Source: a virus
Strand: one strand, 5' to 3'
DNA: 38,090 bases
Virus record (IMG/VR): IMGVR_UViG_3300046010_005840
Span: 1-38,090 of that record
Shown here: positions 5,776 to 13,979 of the stretch, piece by piece
Position numbering within the stretch: the first letter of the stretch is position 1
How the letters are laid out: every line of letters begins with the position of its first letter
Translations under genes and position numbers: made by a program
Notes under the pieces: model-generated
Told to the model about the DNA's origin: nothing
Database searches by the model: none
Seen by the model: only the letters and a program-made list of their open reading frames with translations

Positions 5776-6238
5776 CGTCGTTCACCTTGATGACGTTGCC
5801 GAGCTTGGCCTCGAGCCACTTGATGAGCTGGCTGCCCGTGAGGGCGCCGTACTTGCGGGCCACATCGAGCAGCGTGGTGATGCCCACGAAGGATGCCACC
5901 GCGATGAAGATGGGCGTGTCAGGTATCCACGCATGGTCGGGTACCATGCTATCCACCAGCGCCGCCACGAAGAGCATGCCGGCCGTGAGCGTGAACTTCT
6001 TGAACGGACCTCTGATGAAGAAGCCGCTGCTCCACTTGCCACCATTGCGGATGGCGAGCATGGCTCCCATGATGGCGTCGATGACGAGCATGACGAAGTA
6101 GATGAAGACCGCAGCGCCGATGACGGCCAGGTTGTTCCACAGCAGTGCGAGCGCAGCAATGAGCAGCTTCACGGCCACCTCGGCGGGTGTGCCGCCGATG
6201 ACATCACGCAGGAGTTGACCGAAGGTAGCCTCTTTCAC
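5759..6238 (-). CDS. Phage holin, Cph1/TcdE-like family
   Basis: A 159-residue membrane protein with hydrophobic helices at about 22-58 (LLIAALALLWNNLAVIGAAV onward), 80-95 (LTAGMLFVAALVD) and 106-123 (PIFIAVASFVGITTLLDVA). The central signature IDAIMGAMLAIRNGGKWSSG followed by a basic linker is characteristic of phage_holin_4-type proteins. It would form lesions in the cytoplasmic membrane that release the lysis enzyme encoded immediately downstream, whose start overlaps this gene by 17 bases. The ATG at 6238 overlaps the upstream TGA (ATGA). Confidence 0.82.
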   Translation of the reverse strand: MKEATFGQLLRDVIGGTPAEVAVKLLIAALALLWNNLAVIGAAVFIYFVMLVIDAIMGAMLAIRNGGKWSSGFFIRGPFKKFTLTAGMLFVAALVDSMVPDHAWIPDTPIFIAVASFVGITTLLDVARKYGALTGSQLIKWLEAKLGNVIKVNDDEVGV

Positions 6239-6426
6239 AGCTTGAGGGGGTTGGGGAAGTTGACAAAGGGTGATGCCTTGAGGACTGCCTCAATCTCTGT
6301 GAGACGCTCGCTCTGGCGCTGCTGCTCGGCCATGATGGCCGACTTGGTGGCTGCTGCCTTGCGGTCCACGCCGACGCGGTAGATGACGTATGCGGCGTAC
6401 ATGGCGATGGTCAGCGCTATGGTCAT
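6235..6426 (-). CDS. Small membrane-anchored helical protein (63 aa)
   Basis: An N-terminal membrane helix (MTIALTIAMYAAYVIYRVG) is followed by a charged helix with coiled-coil spacing (IMAEQQRQSERLTEIEAVL) and a short hydrophobic end. The layout resembles small lysis-accessory or inner spanin-type proteins, but it has no overlapping exported partner. It is coupled by ATGA overlaps both to the 58-residue gene upstream and to the holin downstream. Function unknown; it clearly belongs to the lysis module. Confidence 0.6.
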   Translation of the reverse strand: MTIALTIAMYAAYVIYRVGVDRKAAATKSAIMAEQQRQSERLTEIEAVLKASPFVNFPNPLKL

Positions 6427-6599
6427 GGCTTGGCGAAGGTGCCGCTGTTGGGGTCGTAGATGTCTCCGATGGCGCGGTCTTCATCCTCGTCGGGGACAAG
6501 GATGTCGAATGCGCCGGGGTAGACGTAGTCAGGCTCGTTCACAAGGTCCAGCACAATGATGTTGTGGACCACGTTCTTCTTGATCACGCAGACTCTCAT
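6423..6599 (-). CDS. Small acidic protein (58 aa)
   Basis: Begins MRVCVIKKNVVHNIIVLDLV and ends IYDPNSGTFAKP, with a strongly acidic middle (VPDEDEDRAIGD). The ATG at 6599 overlaps the TGA of the tail-fibre gene and its TGA overlaps the next ATG, so both ends are ATGA junctions, strong support for a real gene. Small proteins of this kind (an XVI-rich strand followed by acidic and Asp-Pro-Asn motifs) are often found directly after phage tail-fibre genes. A role in fibre folding or attachment is possible, but it is inferred from position only. Confidence 0.6.
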   Translation of the reverse strand: MRVCVIKKNVVHNIIVLDLVNEPDYVYPGAFDILVPDEDEDRAIGDIYDPNSGTFAKP

Positions 6600-8854
6600 A
6601 TCGCGTAGACTTCATAGACGATTAAGAACCCATTGCCGCCAGCACCGCCAGCGCCCGGTGTGCCGCTGGCGCCATTGCCTTGCGACCCGCCGCCACCACC
6701 GCCAGCAGCACGACCTCCAGTAGCGCCACTACCAGCGACAGCCGATGCGCCCGTGTTGCCAGCACCGCCACCACCGCCTGTGCCGATGCCTATGGTTGAG
6801 GTGATGATGCCAAGGAACGGGTCGATATAAATGTCGCTCGCACCTGCTGTGCCACTCCCGCCGTTGGCTACTCCGCCAGCACCGCCAGCCGTGAGACTGC
6901 CACCTTGATATGTGCCACCTCCAGCACCTCCGTTGAATGGCCCTGTTCCTGCGTTGCCGCCGCCACCACCACCACCGCCGGGTGCCGCCGTGTTCAGCAA
7001 GCCCGTATTGCCTACGCTACCTGCAACAGCACGTTGCCCATCACCCCCTGCGGCACCGCTGATGCTGTTACCGCTGGCGATAGGCACGTTCAATAGCGCA
7101 CTACCTCCCGCGCCACCGGTTCGTGGAGTAGCTCCTGCTAATCCTACGACACCACCGCTGCCGCCCTTGGCTTCAACATGTAGGCCGAACAGGGTGGCGC
7201 CCCCTGCACTTCCTGCGCCTGTGGCGGGACCGGAAGCACCTGCGCCGATGGCGTAGTTCTCGGTCAAACCAAGTGATGCAGCAGCTATCCACCTACGCAC
7301 AAGGCTACCACCACCACCTGCGCTACCTCCTGCGTATGTCGTGCCAGTAGTGGCGATGCCAGCACCACCGCTGCCACCAGCACCAGCAGCGAACACCCAT
7401 ACGCCTCGGAACGATGCGCTCGTAGGCTTGCTCCAGCTACCGCCCGTGGTGTATTCACGCAGCACGTTGGCCGGTGCCGCCACCACCCATGCTCCGCTGA
7501 CCAACGAGCCTACGTCGTTGCCGTTGCTGTCGTGGACATCCACCGCCGCCGTGGCGCCGCAGGGGTCGGCCACGGTGCCATAGGTCGTGCCGTTGATAGC
7601 TACCGTCAGGTCAGCACAGGGCACCTCGTCGCCACCGCAGTAGCTGCCGATGGTGGCCTGTTGCACCGTGACGCTCGTCGCGCTCCAGTCCGCCTGCCAC
7701 GGGTAGGTCTCGCTGCCGAGCGCAGCATCCACGTCGCTGCCTGGCTTCACCAGCCTCCATCGCGTGCCGGTGTACTCGAGGTTGTGGTCCACATCCTTGG
7801 TGTAGACCTCGCGCCCATTGAGCGTGCCGGTGACCAGATAGGTGCCGGTGACGCTGCCGCCGTCGCTGACATAGGCTGCATCCAGCAGCGTGCCGCAGTC
7901 GAAGTTGGTGGTGTCACCGCTCGGCGCATCACCGATGGCGAGGCCATCGAACGTGATGGCAGCATCCGGAGCGATAGGCACCGTGTCGTCCATCAGATCC
8001 GCCGCCGTGACCTTGGCCGCACCGACCACGTTGCCGAGGCTGTTGCGCAGCTCCGCGTTGAGGATGACATCCTGCGTCTGCAGGTTGGTGCCATCATAGG
8101 TGGTGTCGGTGAGGAACAGCGAGGTGATGCTGTCGTTCGCCATCGTGTACATCACCGACGTCTGCGGCAGGGCGTAGACGTCACCGCTCGGCACCTGCGC
8201 CACGGTCAGCAGCGTGTCCGTCGTCTGTATGGTGGCATCGGGAGCGACGAGGCTCAGGCTCTCACCGCAGGGGTCCGGCACGCTGCCGCTCTCCAGCTCC
8301 AGCGCAGCGCTGTTGATGAGCTCATAGGTCAGGTCACCACACGTCGGGATCACCCATACGCCACCTACCAACGAGCCGACCTCCGTGCCATCCTGGGTGA
8401 CCGTCACGCTGGCGATGCCTCCGCAGGGGTCGGCCACCGTGCCATAGGTCTCTCCATTGACGCGCACAGACAAGGGGTCGCAATCCTCATCCGTGGGGCA
8501 CGTCTCCGTCCATCCGCTATCGGCCACGCCAGCGCCATCGACGAAGACATCGACATCCTTCACCAGCCTGTTGGCCGATGCCGGCACAAGGTTGCTGCTC
8601 GAGGTCTGCTCGTAGATCTTCAGGTTCCAATTCCCCGGCGGCGACAGCAGCACCTCGCCATCCAGCGCCACAGGGCTGGTGGTCTCGGTGAATGTGAGGC
8701 TGATGAATGACGCGCTGCTGTTGCCAGCCTGCACCACGCAGTAGGCGTTACTCCCGCGCTCGATGTCGGTGAAGTGCAGCAGCCAGTAGCTTGGTGACAG
8801 CGTCACCCTGCCCATCACCACAAGGGTGTTGCTCGCGCCTCTCTCAATTACCAT
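6596..8854 (-). CDS. Tail fibre / receptor-binding protein with glycine-rich tip
   Basis: A 752-residue protein. The N-terminal third is beta-rich and probably attaches to the tail. The middle holds repeated modules with the motif YGTVADPCG followed by a strand region and EVGSLVGGVWV or DVGSLVSGAWV. From about residue 485 (GSWSKPTSASFRGVWVFAAG) the protein becomes extremely Gly-rich (GAGG, GGGG, TGG runs) for some 250 residues and ends in GNGFLIVYEVYAI. This is the layout of glycine-rich phage adhesins in which polyglycine loops display receptor-binding residues. It most likely recognises a surface glycan or outer-membrane protein of the host. Position after the connector and before the lysis genes fits. 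Confidence 0.78.
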   Translation of the reverse strand: MVIERGASNTLVVMGRVTLSPSYWLLHFTDIERGSNAYCVVQAGNSSASFISLTFTETTSPVALDGEVLLSPPGNWNLKIYEQTSSSNLVPASANRLVKDVDVFVDGAGVADSGWTETCPTDEDCDPLSVRVNGETYGTVADPCGGIASVTVTQDGTEVGSLVGGVWVIPTCGDLTYELINSAALELESGSVPDPCGESLSLVAPDATIQTTDTLLTVAQVPSGDVYALPQTSVMYTMANDSITSLFLTDTTYDGTNLQTQDVILNAELRNSLGNVVGAAKVTAADLMDDTVPIAPDAAITFDGLAIGDAPSGDTTNFDCGTLLDAAYVSDGGSVTGTYLVTGTLNGREVYTKDVDHNLEYTGTRWRLVKPGSDVDAALGSETYPWQADWSATSVTVQQATIGSYCGGDEVPCADLTVAINGTTYGTVADPCGATAAVDVHDSNGNDVGSLVSGAWVVAAPANVLREYTTGGSWSKPTSASFRGVWVFAAGAGGSGGAGIATTGTTYAGGSAGGGGSLVRRWIAAASLGLTENYAIGAGASGPATGAGSAGGATLFGLHVEAKGGSGGVVGLAGATPRTGGAGGSALLNVPIASGNSISGAAGGDGQRAVAGSVGNTGLLNTAAPGGGGGGGGNAGTGPFNGGAGGGTYQGGSLTAGGAGGVANGGSGTAGASDIYIDPFLGIITSTIGIGTGGGGGAGNTGASAVAGSGATGGRAAGGGGGGSQGNGASGTPGAGGAGGNGFLIVYEVYAI
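7557..7585. repeat. 29-bp direct repeat inside the fibre gene (copy 2 at 8421-8449)
   Basis: A 29-bp stretch encoding YGTVADPCG recurs at 8421-8449 with one mismatch, in the same frame. A third, degenerate DPCG copy lies near 8265-8290. The DNA-level identity suggests recent duplication or gene conversion between fibre modules. Confidence 0.7.
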
Positions 8855-9443
8855 CGCAGCACTCCCCGTATTGGTTCACATTCCTGTTGCTCTGGTCGGG
8901 TGTCCGCACGCCGTAGGGGTACTGCCACCGGCTCTTGCGGGTGATGACGCCGCCAGGGTACATCTTGTTGACGCGCTCCTCCAGCTCCACACTCTCGTTG
9001 TAGCTGGGGTAGGTGGACACGTTCTCGTCGAGGAACTTCATCAAGCGCTCATACCCCGCGTCCGCCGCGCTCCGCGCCTGCGTCACCTGCATGCTCAAGG
9101 TCTTGGCATCGACGCTCTGGTAGTCTCCGCCATTGACGCTATGCACGCCGTTGGCTGTCGGCTCGGCGTACATGCGTGGGAGGCTGTTCTGCACGGTCCT
9201 CCACGCCAGCGGCCCCTTGACATAGCCCAGCAGCGTGAGCAGGTCAGGCTCCGTGGCCAGCGTCGGGTCAGCTTGGATGGCCGTGTCGAGCTCGTCGTAT
9301 AGTGTGCGCCCCAGCACCTTCTCCAGCTCCTCCTGTGCGAGGCGCATGAACGGTGCCAGCTTGCGGTCATCGACGGTCTTCGACAGGCCGCACAGCGTGC
9401 GCACCGTGGCGAGGCTTATGATCTGTGTTTCGCAGCAGGCCAT
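8844..9443 (-). CDS. Head-tail connector-type protein (DUF6712-like)
   Basis: A 199-residue, largely helical protein beginning MACCETQIISLATVRTLCGL, with the pattern FMRLAQEELEKVLGRTLYDEL near residues 32-52 that is typical of a family found next to portals in Bacteroidota phages. The family is generally taken as head-tail adaptor proteins. The last third contains a conserved-looking stretch on a Tyr/Asn rich tail (YPSYNESVELEERVNKMYPG). It lies directly after the portal gene (TGATG overlap at 9443) and before the fibre gene (11-bp overlap). Assignment is by context and remembered family pattern. Confidence 0.6.
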   Translation of the reverse strand: MACCETQIISLATVRTLCGLSKTVDDRKLAPFMRLAQEELEKVLGRTLYDELDTAIQADPTLATEPDLLTLLGYVKGPLAWRTVQNSLPRMYAEPTANGVHSVNGGDYQSVDAKTLSMQVTQARSAADAGYERLMKFLDENVSTYPSYNESVELEERVNKMYPGGVITRKSRWQYPYGVRTPDQSNRNVNQYGECCDGN

Positions 9444-10708
9444 CAGGCAGGGGTGGTGTTAGGTGCTGGAAGTGGCGTGGTCTGCGCCGGGATGATGTCG
9501 CCGCGCTCATCCTCGAACGCGGGAAGCTCCATGTCCTCACGCAGCTCGTTGATGGTCATGGTCCGCAGGCGGATGTTCTCGCTCTCCGTGTCATCATCGA
9601 ACAGCTGGAGCGGCACGATTTCGGCGTTCCACACGCCAATGCCCTCGGCGTTCATGAGGCGCACCAGGTCCTTGGTTATCATCTGTTGCTTGGGCTTAAT
9701 GAAGCCTTCCATGAACTGGTCAGCGGCAGCCTTCATGGCATTGCCTGCGCTGGTCAAGCCGCCCACCACGTCCATCCGGTACAGCAGGTCGGGCACGCCA
9801 TAGCCGCGCACCACCACCGCCTCCGCCGCCTCCCTGATGGCGTCAAGCTCGCCGGCATGGTCGCCACGCGCCAGCACGTTGAGCACCGGAGCGTTCTCAT
9901 CCTGCGTGCCGAAGGTGTGGAAGATGCCCCTGCCGTTGGCGCCGGTGTAGGCATCCTCAATGTCCTTGTCATATTGCTCGAGGTCCTTGGTGTCCGCGCT
10001 GATGTAGGTGTGCAGGTGGACCGTCGGCTTGAAGCCGGTATCAATCTGGGTGCGATTGAACACGGGGACCTTGGCCCACACCTCCGCGTCAGGCACCGCA
10101 GGGAGCCACCACGGCTCGCCGTAGTAGTCCCTGTTCTGCTTGTAGGTCTTGCTATAGATGACCGCGCTGGGCACGCGCTCATCCATGCGGAAGGCAGGCA
10201 GCTCGATGGGGCGATAGCGCACCACGGCCCCACCCCTTGCACCAACCTCCTTCCAGTTGGCCGACCAGTAGTAGTTGCTCACCTTGCCTTCCATGAGCTT
10301 GCCGCTGCGCAGCCTGCTCACGTCAAGGTGGTCCACACGCACGATGCCGCCGCCAAAGCCGCGACGTACCACCCAGCTCTTGGTGTTCGCCAGCGCGATG
10401 TCCAAGGCCGTGGCGTGCAGGAAGTCCTCCTCGGTCGTCTCTGTCATCCACTCCTGGAACTTCCGCTGTGCCGCCTCCACCACGTTGCCTTGCTCATCCA
10501 CGAAGCGGATGCCACGCCCAGCGATGAACATCGCCGTCATCTCGATGCAGCGCTGCAACGGGACGCAGTTGTCCGCCAGCGTCCTCATGTTCTCGAGGAA
10601 GAGGTTGTCCGCGCCGAAGTAGACCCACGGGTTGCCCGTGTAGCGCTCCTCGACGAGCGGTGCCGAGGTGCCTTCCTTCAGATAGGCGTAGAACTTGGGT
10701 AGGCTCAT
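9443..10708 (-). CDS. Portal protein
   Basis: A 421-residue protein with the features of HK97-like portals in Bacteroidota phages: an N-terminal region with multiple aromatic residues (WVYFGADNLFLENMRTLADN), the block LQRCIEMTAMFIAGRG, a beta-rich wing (residues about 105-190) and a C-terminal helical stem (GGLTSAGNAMKAAADQFMEG) with a Pro-rich tail. The portal forms the dodecameric ring at the capsid vertex through which DNA is packaged. The ATG at 10708 is 8 bases after a strong intrinsic terminator, so its expression may be attenuated. It lies downstream of the capsid gene rather than next to the terminase, which is unusual. Confidence 0.72.
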   Translation of the reverse strand: MSLPKFYAYLKEGTSAPLVEERYTGNPWVYFGADNLFLENMRTLADNCVPLQRCIEMTAMFIAGRGIRFVDEQGNVVEAAQRKFQEWMTETTEEDFLHATALDIALANTKSWVVRRGFGGGIVRVDHLDVSRLRSGKLMEGKVSNYYWSANWKEVGARGGAVVRYRPIELPAFRMDERVPSAVIYSKTYKQNRDYYGEPWWLPAVPDAEVWAKVPVFNRTQIDTGFKPTVHLHTYISADTKDLEQYDKDIEDAYTGANGRGIFHTFGTQDENAPVLNVLARGDHAGELDAIREAAEAVVVRGYGVPDLLYRMDVVGGLTSAGNAMKAAADQFMEGFIKPKQQMITKDLVRLMNAEGIGVWNAEIVPLQLFDDDTESENIRLRTMTINELREDMELPAFEDERGDIIPAQTTPLPAPNTTPA

Positions 10709-10716
10709 GGGGTTAC

Positions 10717-10745
10717 AAAAAGGGGCGGGCTGTTACACCCGCCCC
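10717..10745 (-). terminator. Intrinsic terminator / attenuator before the portal gene
   Basis: A perfect 8-bp GC stem (10722-10729 with 10738-10745, 8-nt loop) is followed on the minus strand by five T (10717-10721). It lies between the stop of the 60-residue gene and the portal ATG, inside the structural operon. Partial read-through would lower portal relative to capsid expression. Confidence 0.85.
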
Positions 10746-10765
10746 GGTTTTGTCGTTGGTATCAG

Positions 10766-10948
10766 TTACGCCAGCACGATGAGGCCCTGAATGAACACCT
10801 TGGGGGCGTTCTTCTGGAGCATCGCCACCATGCGGTCATCCTTCAGCAACTCGTTGGTCACCTTCACGGTGCCGTAAGGCGTAGGAATGTCAAGCTGCTT
10901 GGCGGTGCCAGCGAGCTTGTAAGCCTTGATAGTCTTCTCTGCTGCCAT
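10766..10948 (-). CDS. Small virion-associated protein (60 aa)
   Basis: Begins MAAEKTIKAYKLAGTAKQLD. It has two predicted strands (IPTPYGTVKVTN) and a hydrophobic C-terminus (VFIQGLIVLA). No family is named here, but small proteins of this type lie beside tail-tube-like and capsid genes in Bacteroidota phages. The gene sits between the tail-tube-like gene and the terminator, with an A/C-rich leader and no Shine-Dalgarno sequence. Being upstream of the terminator it should be made in capsid-like amounts, which suggests a decoration or completion protein; this is inference. Confidence 0.6.
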   Translation of the reverse strand: MAAEKTIKAYKLAGTAKQLDIPTPYGTVKVTNELLKDDRMVAMLQKNAPKVFIQGLIVLA

Positions 10949-10960
10949 GTCTGTGTGATG

Positions 10961-11518
10961 TTAGGTGGTGCTCTCGTAAGAGTTCAGCAGCGTCAGCGTC
11001 GACAGCTCGGTGCCGGTCACGCTATCCCAGAAGTGCGGGCAAGGCTCGCTCATGTTCTCGGCACGGATGCTGAACATGTTGCCAACCTCAGCTTGGTCTG
11101 ACGTGCCGACATGGCTGAACAGCTTGGCACCGCTGTCCTTGCCGATGATCTTGAACACGCCAGCCTTCAGCTCGAGGATAGCCACGATGTCGGGACCGGC
11201 CATCGACTCGATGAAGTTGCGAGCGGTGATGCCGAGGTCGGCCACCTTGCCGCTGAACTCATGGTACCAAGACTTGGTCTCGGGGTCGTACTCCTCCCTC
11301 CAGATGACGCTGTCCTTGTCCAGCTTGATGGCGAAGAGGCCGTCACCAGCACCGAAGGTGATGGCGTCGTACTGGTTGGCGGTGGTGCTGGTAGACCACG
11401 ACACGATCTCGTCGAGGTTAGCCAGCCAGATGCGGTTGTGGTAGACACCGGCTGCAACCTGGTTGCAGTTGTTTTCCCCCGCAAGGAAACCACCGGTAAG
11501 AAGTGAACATGCAGGCAT
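10961..11518 (-). CDS. Virion structural protein, tail-tube-like candidate
   Basis: A 185-residue protein beginning MPACSLLTGGF, followed by a repeated strand layout (NRIWLANLDEIVSW, YDAITFGAGDGLFAIKLDKD) and a central block KVADLGITARNFIESMAGPD. This order (short Cys-containing N-terminus, IxLAN motif, ARNFIE helix, then a strand with a Gly-Lys turn) is that of an abundant virion protein family of Bacteroidota phages, usually regarded as the tail tube or a related ring-forming protein. It lies after the capsid gene, separated by a 12-bp hairpin, and before the small 60-residue gene. High expression from the capsid operon fits a tube protein. Confidence 0.5.
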   Translation of the reverse strand: MPACSLLTGGFLAGENNCNQVAAGVYHNRIWLANLDEIVSWSTSTTANQYDAITFGAGDGLFAIKLDKDSVIWREEYDPETKSWYHEFSGKVADLGITARNFIESMAGPDIVAILELKAGVFKIIGKDSGAKLFSHVGTSDQAEVGNMFSIRAENMSEPCPHFWDSVTGTELSTLTLLNSYESTT

Positions 11519-11541
11519 GTGTGTGTGTGGTGTTGCGGGCT

Positions 11542-11571
11542 ACCCGCGCAGCCTTACGGGGCTGCGCGGGT
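11542..11571 (-). promoter_or_regulatory. Strong intercistronic hairpin after the capsid gene
   Basis: A perfect 12-bp GC-rich inverted repeat (11542-11553 with 11560-11571, loop 6 nt) lies in the 69-base gap between the capsid stop and the next ATG. No T-run follows on the minus strand, so it more likely stabilises the capsid mRNA 3' end or marks a processing site than terminates transcription. Confidence 0.65.
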
Positions 11572-11587
11572 GTTACCCTATGTTAGG

Positions 11588-12577
11588 TTAGGTAGCAGGA
11601 CCCCAGTACTTGATGGAGTTTCCGGACAGGTCGCGGAAGCCCACGCCAGCCTTGAAGCGGAACTTCCACCAGATGTTCTCCTGATACTGGTCGAGGCCCA
11701 TCACGATGTTGGTGAAGTCGCTCTCCAGATCGAGGGCAGCCACGAAGTTGCCGCGGCGGCTGAGGATGATGGTGCCGGTGCCGGTCAGGAAGTTCTGCGT
11801 CACCACCGTCACGCGGGTGCCGGGGAAGGTGATCGCTTGGAAGGTGCCAGCGTTCAAGGTGTCCAGAGCGGGCACCAAGGTGTTGCCACCGTAGAGCTTG
11901 GTGTAGTTCTGCTGGAGCAGCAGGAACTCCTGAGGCGACATCACGATCACGGCGTTGCCGCTGATGATCTCGGAGGCGAAGTCCACATCAGCGATGGCCG
12001 CGTTCAGCAGGCTCACGCAGATGTTGTACACGCCAGCAGCGTCGGTGCCAGCGCTGCCACCGCTCGTCGGGGTGGAGGTGCCCACGTTGCTCGTGCCGAA
12101 GTTGGCAGCGTAGATGAGGTCCGTCCAGCCGCTGCTGATGAAGTTGGTGGAGCCGGTCCACATCGCGGAGCCGATAGCCTTGCCAACTTCACCGGCTACG
12201 CTCTGCATGATGCCAGCCTCGAAGGCGCCCAGACCGGTGTAGTGCTGACCAGCGGTCAGACCTTGCGCGGTGTAGTAGTCCTCCAGACCATGCACGCAGA
12301 TCTGGTCGCGCACAAGGCCCTTGCTCAGGCTGATGCTCGACTGGCTGATGGTGCTGTCGTTGTTGCCGTCGATGTCGGTGAAGCAGCTCGCGCCATCAGC
12401 GATGGTGACGGAGGTGGAGAGCTTGGGCAGCTTGATGGTGTCGGCCTTCACGCCGGTGATCACCTGCCCATACTGCCGCACGAACGGCAGCACGTCGTTC
12501 GACGCTACTGCGTCGAGGTAGAAGTCAAGCCTGGACTCGTCGGTCCATTGGCTCAACCCGCTGTACACTAATGCCAT
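11588..12577 (-). CDS. Major capsid protein
   Basis: A 329-residue protein beginning MALVYSGLSQWTDESRLDFY. The N-terminal region, a Gly/Thr/Ser-rich central part (TSTPTSGGSAGTDAAG) and the hydrophobic strand MGLDQYQENIWWKFRFKAGV near the C-terminus fit a HK97-fold capsid protein. In this phage group the same fold shows a C-terminal strand pair of this type. It is encoded immediately downstream of a ClpP-like protease/scaffold gene, which is the standard order for a capsid protein processed during maturation. The sequence upstream of the ATG is A/T-rich without Shine-Dalgarno. The protein shows no obvious internal cleavage motif that I can name. Confidence 0.75.
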   Translation of the reverse strand: MALVYSGLSQWTDESRLDFYLDAVASNDVLPFVRQYGQVITGVKADTIKLPKLSTSVTIADGASCFTDIDGNNDSTISQSSISLSKGLVRDQICVHGLEDYYTAQGLTAGQHYTGLGAFEAGIMQSVAGEVGKAIGSAMWTGSTNFISSGWTDLIYAANFGTSNVGTSTPTSGGSAGTDAAGVYNICVSLLNAAIADVDFASEIISGNAVIVMSPQEFLLLQQNYTKLYGGNTLVPALDTLNAGTFQAITFPGTRVTVVTQNFLTGTGTIILSRRGNFVAALDLESDFTNIVMGLDQYQENIWWKFRFKAGVGFRDLSGNSIKYWGPAT

Positions 12578-12597
12578 GTCTAAAAGGGTTTAGGGGG

Positions 12598-13671
12598 TTA
12601 GTTCTTTTTGATACCGATCTTGCGGTCCAGACGGTCGAGCGTCTGTGCCATGCGCTCGGCGTGCGCGGTGGCAGGGTTCATCGTCGGCTTGACGGGAGCG
12701 CCCGGCACCACCGCGGTCGGCTGTGCGTCGCTCACCACCGGCTGCTCCAGCGGCGTGGCCTTGAGGGCCTCCACCTGCTGTGCTGCCTCGGCAGCCTTGG
12801 CCTCGGCCTCGGCGACCTTGGCGCTGTCCACCTCGGCCTCGGCGACCTTGGCCTCGGCGGCCTCCACGGCAGCGTTGGCCTCATCGAGCTGGGCACGCAA
12901 GGCACGCACCTCATCGGTCAGCGCAGCGACGACCTCGCCGTACTTGGCGGCCACGTTGACGCGAGCCTTGATGTGTCCGCGCACCGCAGCCTGCATGGCC
13001 TCGATGGCGGTGACAGGCACCTCCACCTCCACGGTCTCTTCCTTCTCGGGCTGCTCGTCTCCGGGGTCGGCAGCAGGCGTCTCGACCACCACGGGGGCAG
13101 CCTCCACCACCTCGTCGGTGGCCTTCATGATCTCTTCCATCGGTTGCATTTTATCCAGGCAGGCTGCCACCTTCAGCGGGTCGAACACCGCGTCGGCGAA
13201 GCCCATGTCCTTTGCTTCCTGTGCGGAGAGGAAGGTCTCCGCGTCGAGCATCTTCTTGACCTTGTCCTTGCGCATGCCGGTGCGTGCACTGAAGATGTCG
13301 ACCTGGCGCTCGTTGATGCTGGCGAGCACGTCATCGCCCTGCCCCTCCACCACGCTGTAGGCCTTGTGGATCATGAGGAAGGCGCCAGCCGCCATCTCCG
13401 TGCGGCGTGCCCCAGCGCTGATGATGGCAGCACCTGATGCGGCGATGCCATAGACGCGGACGGTCACGTCCTTGTCCTTCATGTAGTCGTAGAGGCCCAG
13501 CGAGGCGAAGGCGTCACCGCCACCGCTCATCATGGTGATGGTCACCGGACGGTCCTTGAAGAAGGCCAGAGCGCTGATGATGTCCTGTGCGGTGTAGCTG
13601 GTGATCTCGCCAAGGATGGCGAGCTCCACGCCATCGGCAGACTGCTGACACCGGATGTTGGACGGACGCAT
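12598..13671 (-). CDS. ClpP-like head maturation protease fused to scaffold
   Basis: The N-terminal domain (about 185 residues) is a ClpP/S49-type serine protease, with the substrate-groove GGG motif (MMSGGGDAFASLGL), nucleophile Ser in GIAASGAAIISAG and catalytic His in FLMIHKAYS. The C-terminal half is acidic and Ala/Glu-rich with a long coiled coil (LRAQLDEANAAVEAAEAK, EAKAAEAAQQVEAL) ending in basic residues (LDRKIGIKKN), which is the layout of a capsid scaffold. Protease and scaffold act inside the procapsid and are degraded on maturation. The ATG at 13671 is preferred; an in-frame GTG at 13686 would add five residues. Confidence 0.88.
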   Translation of the reverse strand: MRPSNIRCQQSADGVELAILGEITSYTAQDIISALAFFKDRPVTITMMSGGGDAFASLGLYDYMKDKDVTVRVYGIAASGAAIISAGARRTEMAAGAFLMIHKAYSVVEGQGDDVLASINERQVDIFSARTGMRKDKVKKMLDAETFLSAQEAKDMGFADAVFDPLKVAACLDKMQPMEEIMKATDEVVEAAPVVVETPAADPGDEQPEKEETVEVEVPVTAIEAMQAAVRGHIKARVNVAAKYGEVVAALTDEVRALRAQLDEANAAVEAAEAKVAEAEVDSAKVAEAEAKAAEAAQQVEALKATPLEQPVVSDAQPTAVVPGAPVKPTMNPATAHAERMAQTLDRLDRKIGIKKN

Positions 13672-13715
13672 GACCACAAAGGTCACGCATCAATATAGCC
13701 CTGTGGGCCGAACCT

Positions 13716-13979
13716 TTAGGCCACGGCGCGGCGCACGATATACTGCACCGTGCTGCGGGTCATGTCGTACTCGTGGGCGAGGTCGAACTCCACCTGCCGT
13801 GTGGTGATGCTGGTGGATGCCAGCCGTTCATAGTACAGCTCATGCACCACGGCACGGCGCATGAGGTGGTCGTCGATGGCACCGCACCGATAGAGGGTGT
13901 CGATGACCTGCTCCACGGTGATATTGTCACCGTGCTTCTCCTTGAGGAGTTGGATGAGTTGGGTGCGTACTCGGCTCAT
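13716..13979 (-). CDS. Small protein with possible HTH (87 aa)
   Basis: Begins MSRVRTQLIQLLKEKHGD. The last third (RQVEFDLAHEYDMTRSTVQY followed by IVRRAVA) has the spacing of a helix-turn-helix, with DMTRSTVQYIVRR as the likely recognition helix. It is encoded between the tape measure protein and the protease gene and is coupled to the former by ATGA. A DNA-binding role in the middle of the structural operon would be unusual; a late-gene regulator is possible. It may also simply be a small structural helix bundle. Confidence 0.55.
   Translation of the reverse strand: MSRVRTQLIQLLKEKHGDNITVEQVIDTLYRCGAIDDHLMRRAVVHELYYERLASTSITTRQVEFDLAHEYDMTRSTVQYIVRRAVA

Noticed and set aside
6596-8854. Diversity-generating retroelement target
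   Set aside because: No reverse transcriptase and no template repeat were found; the repeats are modular duplications.
9425-10702. 425-residue plus-strand reading frame opposite the portal
   Set aside because: It is His/Val/Leu-rich antisense of a well supported gene in a GC-rich genome; no domain motif and no start context.
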